From NCBI GenBank assembly GCA_030067915.1, contig JASGCC010000008.1, positions 1,860,001 to 1,924,000 on the forward strand: a stretch of DNA of 64,000 nucleotides, written 5' to 3'. The notes below the pieces were generated by a model. The model was given only the letters and a program-made list of their open reading frames with translations, did not search any database and was not told where the DNA came from. This DNA is from Hydractinia echinata. Lineage: Eukaryota > Cnidaria > Hydrozoa > Anthoathecata > Hydractiniidae. This document shows positions 1 to 11,900 of this stretch, in pieces. How positions within the stretch are numbered: the stretch's first letter is position 1; each line of letters starts with the position of its first letter. Both the position numbers and the translations under genes were made by a program.

Positions 1-41
1 CTGGTTCCTCTTCTACGTAATGACTGTTTCTTTGTCTCCAG

Positions 42-138
42 TGACATAATAAAGGATGTCATCGGTGGATCAATTAACTGGAGGTGTTGACGACATCAAT
101 TATCCTCGTCAGAAATTTAAATCAAAAATATTTTGTAG
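42..138 (+). CDS. possible exon, unidentified
   Basis: A pyrimidine-rich stretch ending in CAG at 39-41 forms a good splice acceptor, and AG|gtaagc at 137-142 forms a strong donor, so this 97-bp block looks like an exon on the plus strand. An ATG at 56-58 opens 27 codons up to the donor, starting MSSVDQLTGGVDDINY, with in-frame stops just upstream. It could be a first coding exon with some 5' UTR. A second frame gives 15 codons ending in a stop, which would make it a last exon instead. I recognise no family and found no convincing next exon. A weak candidate lies at 503-601 (reading KTTSKRDKYVELSIEKALNK). The call rests on splice signals alone. Confidence 0.3.
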
Positions 139-3100
139 GTAAGCTTTATAACACCTCTGTGTTTGAAACAGACGTGAAGAATTCTAGTTTGCCACAAACA
201 AGAGACCTGATTTAGGCAAATGTGTACCATTTTGGACTTACTTTTTAAATTGTTGATCAACTTTCTTCGCAATGATAAAATTCAAATCCATATCCTGTGA
301 CTTTGCCAAAATTACCGATGACAAAAATGACGTTAGCTTTACATATGTCATAATAATTTATGCAGCACAACAAAGTCAACATATTTAACTTATAAATCTT
401 AAAAAATGCTCTGATTCCTATATTTTTTTCTTAAGCATACCGTTTGAGGGGTTGTAATTTGGTGACTTTTTAAGCACAGATACTTTGCAAACAAGAAAAT
501 AGAAAACCACATCTAAAAGAGACAAATATGTCGAACTCTCAATCGAAAAGGCATTGAACAAGCTCCCCGAAAAGGCAGTGAACGAACTTTCTGCAAAACA
601 AGGTGATTTTAATTAATAGACTAATTCTTCATGTTTAGAAGAGGTAAATGCTTAATGAAAAACACATTAATGTAAACATCGAAAAGGAACTAATGTTAAA
701 CATTCCACCAAGTGGCTCCTGCTCACAAACATCCGGAATATATATGATGTTAGCAGACAGGACTAATCCTTAATTAAAAAGTTTAACTATGATTGCACAA
801 CTTTTTTTACCATTTTGATATTTACCATGATTTAATGTATCAATATCATTTTTACTAGATAAGGAGAAGGTAAAAATAATGTTGAAGAACATGACATAAG
901 GTTTCACTCCTTTTGAGAAATCACAAGTATCATTAATTAGCCCAAAGTTAAAAATAAAAATAATATTCTTATCATTGAAATATTTTATGTTATTTTTTTC
1001 GATCAGAAAACCTACACATAAGTTTCAATCTCTTCATCGGTGGTCTGCTGCAACGCCAACAGTGCTGCTTCTGGCAGTAGAAATGAATATGACAAAATCT
1101 TTTTTTAACTATGTGGAACTTCCTAAATGTTCCCCCACTTGTAAAAAGCTGATCAAAAACCAAGTCCCTCTTTGTTACAATATGAAGGACGCAATACTTA
1201 CTGGAAAATTTCAAGAAATAAACTTTTGATCGAACAATATTGCAAATCCAGTTTGTTTACAAAAAAAATTTTTAAGACGTTTGAACATGACCTATTACTT
1301 TATGGCCAAAGCATTAAGAAAGAGCAAAGTTTGGATAAACACTAGGACAAAACTTAGATTGTTTCTGTGAGTGACAATAAAATTTAAACAACAGTGTCTA
1401 GTGTTACAGAATTTGATGTTACATTAGAGGGTTACAATTTAGGATCTAGCCAAATTAACTGGGAAGCTATCTCCCGTCTAGATAAGAAGAAGTTACAGTA
1501 GTGGTTGGACAACATAGAACAGCCTCTTTAAACAGCAACTCCCATAGCGACTTTAGAGAGCTGGGAAGTTTGTTGACAGTTTGGTATTAAGGGCGCGTCA
1601 CCTCAAATCACGTTACAAGGTAGTCTCTGTCGTATAACAAAATTTAATTTTCATTCGTACTATCCTTTATTTTAATATCTCGAAGTCGAATGATCACTAG
1701 TTATGGCGTGTTAGTATTTCGGCATTACTACGACGCAAATTCGTATAGCAGTAGTGCGAAATAAATTAGAAATTAGAAACATCCTGTTGTGGGATGGTGA
1801 AAGTACACAGTAATATTATTTTAGATTTCTGAGATCATTGGTAACTTTGATGTAGCTATAAATATAATAAGGTTTACTTGAATATCACCTGATTTTGGAA
1901 TCGCACTAGATTCATCTTTTAACTTCTGCGGAAATAAATTGTCGACAACCATGAATGTTGTCGACAAAAACTTTTAAGGTGCCATTGAATGTGAAGCGCA
2001 AGTTGTGCTATCCTGTGACTTTAGCGAATTTTATGTAGAAATTACTAGACCCGGTGCCGCTGGTAGCAAGATCAAGGGCGAGGGCATAAATCTTCTTAAA
2101 GAATGACAATACAATTTTTTCGCCCATTTTGAACCAACCCTTTAAACTATTTTTTCGAATTTTAATACATTTTCCGGCAGAAATCCTCTGAAACAAATTC
2201 TTACGACACTGATTATAGATTAATCAAGACATGTAACTGTTTTTTAAGATTATTAAAAATCTATACAACAGAAAACTGGCCATTACGGATATATTTATTA
2301 CTTAAATCAAACCCTATCTATTCTGATTTGCCTACACAGTGGAAGGGGAGTCAGAAGGTCAACGATTTCAGGACATAGAAAAAACATTTGATTCATGAAC
2401 TGTTTCTCGTTGGTCAGTTCTTAGAGGAAGGTCAGGTAATTGGGAAATGACAATAATATCCTTCCCTTTCAGTTTGTCATTAGTTAATTAAAAAACATTA
2501 CAGTTTGTTAACTCTGTGATGTTTGGCAAAAAAATTTTAAAGTTGCAATATTTCGTATGCAATGTTAGCTTTATTGGAAAACTGTAAAGATCAAACTTCA
2601 CCACATCACCTTAATGTAGTTCTGAATCCTGGTCATTTCATAGGGTCCTTGGTCCTCCTTTTCGGTATGCTTTTCTGATAATTGTTTGAGATTTTTTCCC
2701 TTTTTCAGGTTCACATGTCGCTTTATTAGAGTGTCAAGTCCTTGTTTTTACTTGTGTAAGCTATCGTTTGAATTGTTTATTTCATTTCTACTATTATTTG
2801 TATCTTTTATTTACTCCCACCAAATTGTATAGCAACGAAGATTTTGGAAAATTTAGGGGCGAATTTTGAAATAGGCATTAGTGTAATATTGTGCCTTTAG
2901 GCGTGGTGAGGGCGCAAACTAAGAAAAAAGACGTACAATATTAAAACAAGAGTTTAACACACAAAAGTCAAGAAAGGAGAAAAACCAGGTCAATTTTTTT
3001 TACTTTTGTGTCCAAGATGACAAAAGTAAAAAAAAATAAACAGAAAGGCGTAGACTTGGACACAAGGGCGTACACAAGGGCGTAGGACACTAGCAACTGT

Positions 3101-5877
3101 TTGTACAGTTTTTAATTCTTTTTATAAATGAAATGCTACGAAACCCGACTACCTTTTCTCTCAAGCTAACAATTCATTTCCATTATGTTCCAAACTTAAG
3201 AGAAAAATACTCCCGAGCTTTTTCCTCTATACGAAGACTGAAATGAAAAATGGAGTTGCTTATCTACTAGTCTTTTAGCGAGGGGTTGATTTAGGCCTTT
3301 TAATGTCCTGCCCAGGACTGATGCACATAAAATACTTTTGCGGCTAATTTTTTTTTGAGGCGAAAATTAAGGAAGCTTTTTTTAATTTTTATTTCTCAGT
3401 CAGGATTCATCACAGTTTGTTGCTAATTCTCCTCTCGCAAAAAAAATCACAGCAATTTTAAAATTAATATACGCAAAAAATCGTCTTGACATAACAAAAG
3501 ATTCTAATTTCGATATATGTTTAATTGACTTATCATTAGCACAGATTAAGAGGGTGGGTTGCAAAAGCCAGTGATTTGGATTTAAAGAGGTGTGTTTTTT
3601 TAAAGCCCCTTTGATATAAGAAAGATATTGGCTCCAGGCTTTTTATAGACTTAGCAATCAAATTAATAAGTCAATAACAAAGCTGGAACGCAGTATTACT
3701 TCAAATATTTTTTAGTCTACACGTTTTTTGAAAGGAAACCGTTTTTGGACTTGAGCCTTAATTTTCTTAGCCAAATACCTGAATATAGGCTGAAATCTTC
3801 TTAAATATTTTTTTAAATTTTATTCCTCTACTTTAACTTTTGCGAATTGAACTAGTTGCATGCTTTTATTTGAAGTTTTAGTTGTGTATTTTATTGAAGA
3901 TTTCTTTTATTATTTTTACGTTAAAACTTGGAAAAAAAGATACTTGTTTTGTGTTTTAAAAGTATGGTGATTTAGGAATTTTAAATGTAAATATCAAGGT
4001 CTCCAACAATTGGATCTTAACACGTTGAAGCTGGAAATTACCTAAAAATTTTCCTACTATTTTGAGGTTTTGGGGGCTCATCTTCTTATATAAAAAAACG
4101 TGTATATTAAAAACGGATAAACTAAGTGTCATATATGAAAACATCATATGATTCAAAGTCCAAAATATAACAAAGATTTAACCTTTTTGTTCAAAATTAG
4201 CAAAAATTTTAATTCAACACACGAAACAAATGAATCATGGAGGTCCATTTAAAAACATTCCAATTAGTTAGATCTGATAAATCGGAAACTTAGAGCATCC
4301 TGCTATCTCTATTGTCAGTCACGTAATTAGAAGAAAAAAATTAAATTCTCCGGATGTTGTAATTTTGGCATTCCAGACATTTTTCATTACTTTAGCGGTT
4401 AATTTCCATAGATTGTTTAAAAAATATAAGTGGATACGTCGGAAAAAAATATTCCGATAAATTTTGTAAAAAAAATCCTTCAAAAGGAAATTGCAATAAA
4501 AAATATTCATGATAAAATTGTTGATACATTTTTTCATACATGTTTTACATATGATCAGCTAAAAAAGAGAATAAATTACCACAAAAATAGATGAAACGTA
4601 ATGAAAATTACAATCTAACTCTAAAGACGTATAAGCAGAGAAAGAATAACCAACAACTCTCGAATTGGCAATGTATGGGAAAAAATAACTGTAAAAACAC
4701 GTGACAGCAAAACAAATAGAATATGTTGAAAAATCTAGCTGATTATTTTGACAGGGTTGGTACAGATTTAGTTACCCAAGTCTCTTTACTTCCTACACGA
4801 CTGTAATAGTCAGGCGCAATTAATTTTTCCTTCCTCCTAACATCTACATTCAACTTTATTGAAGAAAGCAACTTAAAACCAGGAATTACTTTGTCTATGA
4901 CAAAAATTAATAGGTTTTCCGGAAACTGCACACACCCTGGTTCAGCAATAATTTAGCAACTATTCGCGCCCCATACATTTTAACTGTTGAAGACAACCAC
5001 AGCTTAGTGTACCATTATTGTTTTTAACAGAAGATATAGTACATACATTTCATGGTTTGTGTGCTAACCACTCATGCGTAAAAAGATGTACAAAAAATGT
5101 TGAATGAAGGAAGATGTCTCGATGCTGGTAACAATGCACCGCGCTTTTCACTTGTGTAAATATTAAAATATAAAAATGTTGTCAAATTTTTGACTGTTTG
5201 TAAAAAAATATAGAATTTCTCTGAACACAAAAAATACAGTGAATTATATCTATTTACTCGGCAACCTCTTTGTTTTAAAAAAAATCCTGGCTAAGAGTGC
5301 GAGTAGGACGAAAATTATAAAAGAAAACCTAGAGGAAAAAAGAATTAAAAAAAATGACATGATAGCAGATACACATTAGATGTGAAAATGGATAAATATA
5401 AATAAAAATAAAAAATTATATCAATTATGAAATAACAATAAAAAACAGAACAAACAATGACGAGCGATTATTACCAAAAAACAACTTAACAGTGAAAACT
5501 TTTCTCTATTCCATCCTTCAATTCTGCTTTAATTTTATGTGGACGTTAGTTTGTTTACATCAGTTCATCGAAGCGGATAATCGCATACAAATCTTTGCCA
5601 ATATATGAAAAAAGTGTAGGTCCGTGGCCTGTCTGTCTGCATAAAAGTATTAGATTCTACTAAAAGTCTATTTGAATTTTAAAGTGAGACCTTTTAAGGT
5701 TCGTGTGACCATAAGATGTCGAATACATAGATAAATATTAAATACTGCTGCACGACACCGTGAGGCAGAGGTATATATGCCTAGACCGCTCATTCGGTGT
5801 GACCACGCTAGGCATCGTGTCGTAAACGTTTCCTTGGTCAGTCAGTCGTTACTAATCATTGAGACAGCGATAAACTG
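139..5877. other. no confident gene; AT-rich non-coding DNA
   Basis: I see no supportable gene here. Minor items are a 99-bp open segment at 503-601 with two near-identical 15-bp units (gaaaaggcattgaac and gaaaaggcagtgaac), and an 84-codon frame at 975-1229 with no recognisable domain. A stretch near 1410-1600 reads partly like decayed coding sequence (for example INWEAISRLDKKKLQ followed by a stop). A short inverted repeat of ttgtcgacaac lies at about 1939-1969. The 3' UTR of the Cas gene should lie just below 5878. Confidence 0.5.
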
Positions 5878-8800
5878 CTATGAATTTAAGGCTCTTCTAC
5901 ATTCACTGTGTAGTATACGAACTGCATCGCCAAGTGCTAGGACAGAACTGATCATTTCCATCATGGCACTTGGCTCAGGATATTCTAAAGCAGCCGTCTT
6001 AGTAGATGCGACCACGCCCCGTATGCATACAGTCAAATGGGCGGAGCCATTTTTAAGTTTCATTTTTATTTCTGGATTTTTCAGTCTGCCCAGTATTTCT
6101 TGTCCACCGTGCACAACCTTGTGTGCAGTAAGTATAATAAATTTCGAGTGTGACACAAAGACAACGGGCTCGTCGCGATTCTCCACCGCTTCCGTTAAAT
6201 TCTTCATCGACTCCCTCAACAACATGACTTGCGATTCGACTTGCCGACAAAAGAACTCCAACGACTCGATGTCGCGATGATCTAATGGAGACAGCGGAGG
6301 CGACTTCGGACCAGTATCGTCATATGCGAACGCGTTTTTCAACCTATCGTCCCATGGCAACGAAGCGGAGCGCGTGTGGAGCGGCGTCAGGACTGGCGAT
6401 AGTATGTTTGAGTCCGATGGGTAATTTCTCCCAAATTGTTCCGTATTAGTCTGTTTAATTTCGATATTTTCCTCCGGTATGCTAGCTCCTACTGACGAGG
6501 AGCTGGACATGGATTCAGTCGTACGGAGCGGGCTGTATGCTGCCGCAGAATTTCGATCCAGGAGAATGGGACAGCTACCACCCCACATTGTTTTTTGCCC
6601 ATCTGCGTAGGAGGGTGTAGCTGGATCTGACGCGTATTTCTTCTGCCGAGAATTTTCGGGAACGTAATCGGTAACAAGTCGTTCTATATGACCGAAACCG
6701 CGATTTGCCAACGAGAAACGTGGTGACTCGGGTGGCTCTATAACTCCAGCCAGAGATCTTCGTTGGTTCGGCAATGTTGGTTTCGGTGGTAAGCGCGGGA
6801 CAGGACGTTGCAATGTTGCTGTGCCAGTGTCTCGGGCTTGTTGTCTTCGCCCGGCTGTTTCTCTACGTAAATCTTCCAACGACGGTTCACGCTGCTCAGA
6901 AACGATCGGCTTTAACGACGATGTCCTCGTCTCTGTTGACAAGGCACCGACTTGTTTCGTTATGGCTTCAACGGGGGAGGGTTGGAATAGCTCATTCAGA
7001 TTGTTCTGCACTGACAAACTGAAACCGCGACACTGGTCAGGAATGCGTTGGGATAAAATCATAATGGCGTTTAAAGTCGCGAAGAACTTTTCGTTGGAAC
7101 TTTGTCGAATGTCCGGCACCGACCAGTTATTAGTGTCCAAGTGCATCAGACAAATTTTTACCTTGTAATACGATTCTAACAACGGTTCCACTTCACCAAT
7201 TAACTTATCCATTAAAATTTCTCCGTTTATGTTTTTCGTTGTGTTGACAAGTGTTCCCAGTCCGAATTCTGTCAACAAACGAAGGGCCGTCTTTAATTTT
7301 CCCGAAAAATCGCGTATCGGCTGTATGGTCGTTTTCAACACCGAAATATCGAGCCAGTTTTCCCTACAATAAGCTATGAGCGTCGTAACACAAGTATCGA
7401 CAGCTAAGTGAAGTTTAAAAAGTCTGTCCGCGGCTTCATTCGTTGTCATTTGAAGCTCTTTCACAGCTTCAAAGTTGATTTGGTCCAATATCGACTTTTT
7501 ATGTTCGCCGCTAAATCGCTTCTTTGCCGCATCACCGGGTGATACTGGAGGACTGAGCTCCTTCGCAGATACTCCCTATAAACAAAGATTACGTTAATAC
7601 TCAAAGATCAGTTACGTTCGAATAAACCACAGAATATTCACAATTTTGCGGAATATACAGAGAAATACAAATTTATGAATGATTAAAAATCAGAAATTTG
7701 CGGAATTAAATTTCGCGCCCCTTAAAATAGCTGCCAAGTATGTAGCACTAAAAATTCTGGGTAATTTGAAGAGATCGTATAAGAATGACTCTCACTCAGA
7801 ACAAACATTACTTTTCATTTGGTATCTGTAACAATGTAGCTATTGGTAAAGTTTGAGTACGTACTCTGTAACAGGTCTACAATTATGACAATACTACCAA
7901 TTTTCGTACAACATGACATAATTTATGCAACATAATTAAATAAATGCTCAGATTTTTAAATTTGAATATTGAGAGTTTTTTTTAAACATTTTAAAGAGAT
8001 CTGTGAAACGTGTTAAGCCCTACAACATAAGTTTACCATCATATACTACTTCGGTTTCCCTTCACATGAAATTGCACTTTCTTACTGCATAAAGCGAGCG
8101 TGCACGTCCTCTGTAATGTGACATTGATTTTTGCCTTGATATTAAAAAATGAAAAATACCTCTTTTTAGTTACCACAACCAATAAAAAAACTTCATCTAT
8201 ATTACAATACCCGTATACGTCTTTGTGTCTGTCAGGAAAAATGGTAACCGCAGTAGCGAGACGCACGAAATGCGGTTAAAAAAGGACGGGCGAACCCGAC
8301 GGGTTACCGACTAGTATTACATAAATTGCTTCGTTTTTTAGGAAAATGTCTGGTCTTTGGGGGTTAAACATCCCCTTCATTTTGTTTTCGAAGGGCCTGG
8401 TTTTATAAACAGTTACGCCATCCATAGAGATATACGCCATCAAAACAACAAATACACAATTACCTGAGTGTGGGCGCGCAACAGATCCTTGGGCGGCTCT
8501 TTGCTCCATATATCATGATAATCCACGTAGTCGTCTTCGAGTGAACCAACCGGCAGAAATGTATCGTTCTGACGATTTCCTCTGCGATGAGGACTGTACG
8601 CTGGCGTCACATCAGCCATCACGTCGTTCAAGTTGTGAGAGGACGGAACGTCGTAAATCTCGTCCCTCGAAATGGTGTTATTTTTCGGTGTATCGTATAT
8701 CTCCTGAGTCGCCTCTACGTTGGATGGTGGTGGAACATCGTAAATCTCCGGCGTCTGCATTAAACTATTTCCGTCCTGCGGCGTCGAGGTTCTAACGTCG

Positions 8801-10801
8801 ACCGATTTCGGGGAGTCGTACACATCGTCGAGCAACTTGCGCTCCATCACGGGTGTGCTAGGCGACGACCTGTTCAGAGCTGTTGTTGGAATGTCGTATA
8901 TTTCTTGTAAGCGAGTACTTCGGACGGGCTGAGCATTTCTAGGGCTAAAACCTTTCGGGAGTGTCTGCGAATTAGGTGGCATTGGTTTATTGGCAGGTGT
9001 TGGCCTTTTTAGAGTATTCGAGATGGGTACGTCGTAAACCTCCTGAAATACAGTCTTGAAACCGTCTTTATTGACTTTTGGTGCATCGTACGTTTCGGTT
9101 GCTGACATTGTGGAGAGCGAAGTGGTGTTACCGCCAACTGAATTGGGAGTGTCATATATTTCTGCGGATGCTCTTTTCGGCACATCGTAAAGCTCCTGAG
9201 ATTGCCGCTTGTGTTGTACGAAGTTAGCAGGGGAGTTCATACTGTTTCGCGGTGTTGAGTTTTTGCTGTTTAGCGGAGAACGCTTGATCGTGTTGACGTT
9301 GGTGTCAGCGTTGAAAGGAGAGTCGTATATCTCTCCCATTAGTTTCTCCATATCCAGGACACTACCAGTCTTATTGGGGACGTCGTACAGTTCCTGGTTA
9401 TCCGGACTTAATAAGCTTTGCTGAGCGGCAATGCTTGATTGAGTGGGTACATCGTAAAGTGTTTGCGTTGTGCTCGTCGCTTCGTTTGACTTTGGTACGT
9501 CGTAAATCTCTTGCGCGCTTGCCGGTCTCGGAAAGTCGTAAATTTCCTGCACAGGGCTTGTAATATTTTTCGGCTTATCGTAAAGCTCTTCGTTTGACTG
9601 GGCCTTTGGTACGTCGTACACTTCTCCTAAGACGTTTTTATCATTTTTGTAAGGTATATCAAACATATCCTTTATGCTTAAAGGAGACTGGATGCTAGTG
9701 TTCGCTTTAACTGGCGCGGGAAGTACGTCATAATTATGTCCAGCGCCATCGGCGCATCAACGCCGTCAGAAAATTCATCAGTTTCATACGAGCTCCGTTT
9801 TTTACTGTCTTTTTCAAACTCGTCCAACTCTACAGGAGGGATGACCTTCACCCTGTTACCAGGCACAATACCTTGCCTGCCGTGAAGAAGACATAACCAC
9901 CACCCAACAAGCCCGTCGACATCTTGCTCGATCACTGTCACAATATCGCCCTTTCGAAAGCTTAACTCATCGGGAGCATCAGCTAGATTGTCGTATAAAG
10001 CCTTCGCCAACAAAGTCTAAACAAAAGATTGAAAATATGAGATAACACACTCACACAAAATAGTTTCCTGGTAATTTTAAAGTTTCCCCGAAATATGTAA
10101 TGACAATCATTTATGTCATCAGACATGTCTGATTAAAGTTTTTGGATTTATTAAGATGATAAGAAAGATTTAAAGATGGCCTAAATAATTCGTCAGTTCA
10201 GATTATTCGTTGGCGAAATATTGACGAAATATTGACCAATACGGTATTTAATGTAAAAAGATTTCATAGTTTTTAATGGCAATAAAAAGTAACTATAGGC
10301 AACCACTGGAGCAACGGACGTATGTATCAGGTCGGCAACCGGTAAACTTCACAATCCCCTTAAGGGATCAAAACTATTCTTATGCTTAGCGCCAAGTAGA
10401 AGATGTTTCATCAACAGCGTTCTAAACGCTGACGTATCCTGGTCAGGATTCGAACACACGGCCTCCCAGCTGTGCTACAAAAGTCATGGTGGATACGACG
10501 CTACGTATAAAGCCACGTAAACTTAGCTCCCAAACTTGTTTTATTACACCTTGACGTCATCACAGTATTTATTAGTAAACGTAAAATAAAACACGTCGAT
10601 ATAATGTAACGACAGAAAAAAACACTAAAGGTAATCTCCCATACCAACCTGTATTTCGTGACCATTTAACTCAAGATCAGAACATTGTATCGCACTATTA
10701 TTATTGTTGGAAGTTTTAATGATGTTTTGTTCGTTGATAATATTTTTCCGTTCTTTTTCTTTCTTCAGAGATTTCTCTCGTTTCTTAGTGTGCCAACCCA
10801 T
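5878..10801 (-). CDS. BCAR1: Cas-family adaptor protein (p130Cas/NEDD9-like)
   Basis: Focal-adhesion scaffold that in animals links Src, FAK and Crk signalling to integrins. Exons, minus strand: 10649-10801 (51 codons, first ATG after an in-frame stop), 8464-10016, 5878-7575; both junctions are phase 0. Seen: a basic, Asn-rich 51-residue N-terminus; an SH3 domain with ALYDN, DELSFRKGDI, GWWLC and GIVPGNR; 16 YDxP motifs (YDVP, YDTP, YDSP, YDIP and others) plus one FDIP; EDDYVDY; a helical region starting DQINFEAVKELQ; a proline motif PVPRLPPKPTLP; and a C-terminal FAT-like domain with VFVSHSKFIILTAHKVV. This is the full Cas order; YDxP sites are Src substrates and Crk SH2 ligands in the family. 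Oddity: the SH3 frame and the YDxP frame differ, needing one missing base near 9735-9757 or a 95-bp intron. About 1,100-1,135 aa. The first exon is the least certain part because its donor (CAG|gttggt) is weak. Invertebrates usually have one Cas gene, so the symbol denotes the family. Confidence 0.9.
7576..8463 (-). other. Cas gene intron between YDxP and helical exons
   Basis: This 888-bp intron runs from donor CACTCAG|gtaatt (exon ending at 8464) to acceptor tttatag|GGAGTA (exon starting at 7575). It keeps phase 0. I see nothing else coding in it. Confidence 0.8.
10017..10648 (-). other. Cas gene intron 1 with a tRNA-like repeat remnant
   Basis: This intron separates the basic N-terminal exon from the SH3 exon. 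At about 10421-10500 the minus strand has an A-box-like stretch (gtagcacagctgggagg) followed by a B-box-like gttcgaatcc. That looks like the head of a tRNA-derived SINE; I see no cloverleaf good enough for a working tRNA. Confidence 0.5.
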
Positions 10802-11526
10802 TGGAATGAGTTATGTAGTAAATATCCTTGTTTTTATTTATTTATGTTATACTATAAAACTATAAAATCGTGATAAGAACTTTAAAACATCAATACCCAT
10901 AGCTACAAAAAAACGACACTCTCTGAGTGACGAACATTCTCAGTGAATACCAAAATTACGACCGACGAAAAATTTAACGGTTATTAACGACGACATTACA
11001 ACAACAAAAACTATAACGACGACAACAAAGTAACGACGGTAACATTGACGACAGTAACGACATCAACAACAAGGACAGACGTAACAAACGCAAACACCAC
11101 ATCACGTTGATCAGTAAAAAATTCGAATAATCAATGTTTACAAATGTTTGCAACTCGAGTAGCATTATAATCACAAACAATCAAACAAACAAAAATCATT
11201 ATAGCTATCAAAAGACACGCTAGTCACTGGCCACTGGTATGTGAACAACTCGCAAATCAAATTACATACTACTTTTGTCTCCTTTATCAGCAAAAGCTTA
11301 GCGTGTTATTAATAAAACTTTTACCCATATCCTCTCGTACACATTAAAGCAAGCTTGATAACAGAGAAAAGCCAGATTTTTTTTTCTATTAAGGAATTTT
11401 AATTAATGAAAGCATGAGCTCATTAAACCGTCATTCAGAATGACTAGCCGATTAAAATAGTCCGAAGACGTTGACAAAGAACAGCCGACATGAACATGTA
11501 AACATAAAGATTAAATAACAGCGGAA

Positions 11527-11900
11527 AAGTTATAACACGAAATAGTAAAATTATAACACGAAATAGTAAATTATAACACGAAATAGTAAAATTATAACAC
11601 GAAATAGTAAAATGATAACACGAAATAGTAAAATTATAACACGAAATAATAAATTATAACACGAAATAGTAAAATTATAACACGAAATAGTAAAATTATA
11701 ACACGAAATAATAAATTATAATAGGGAAAAATAGAATTATAACACGAAATAATAAAATTACAACACGAAATAATAAAATTATATCACGAAATAATAAAAT
11801 TATAATACGAAAAAATAGAATTATAACACGAAATAATAAATTATAATAGGGAAAAAAGAATTATAACACGAAATAATAAAATTATAACATAAAATAATAA
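11527..11900. repeat. minisatellite, 20-21 bp unit, about 18 copies
   Basis: The unit aattataacacgaaatagta is repeated head to tail, with copies diverging toward the right end (aataat for aatagt, tataataggg for tataacacg). The less regular right half suggests an older part of the array. Confidence 0.9.

Noticed and set aside
5777..6280. 167-codon plus-strand frame
   Set aside because: Antisense of the Cas C-terminal domain, whose minus-strand reading is unmistakable.
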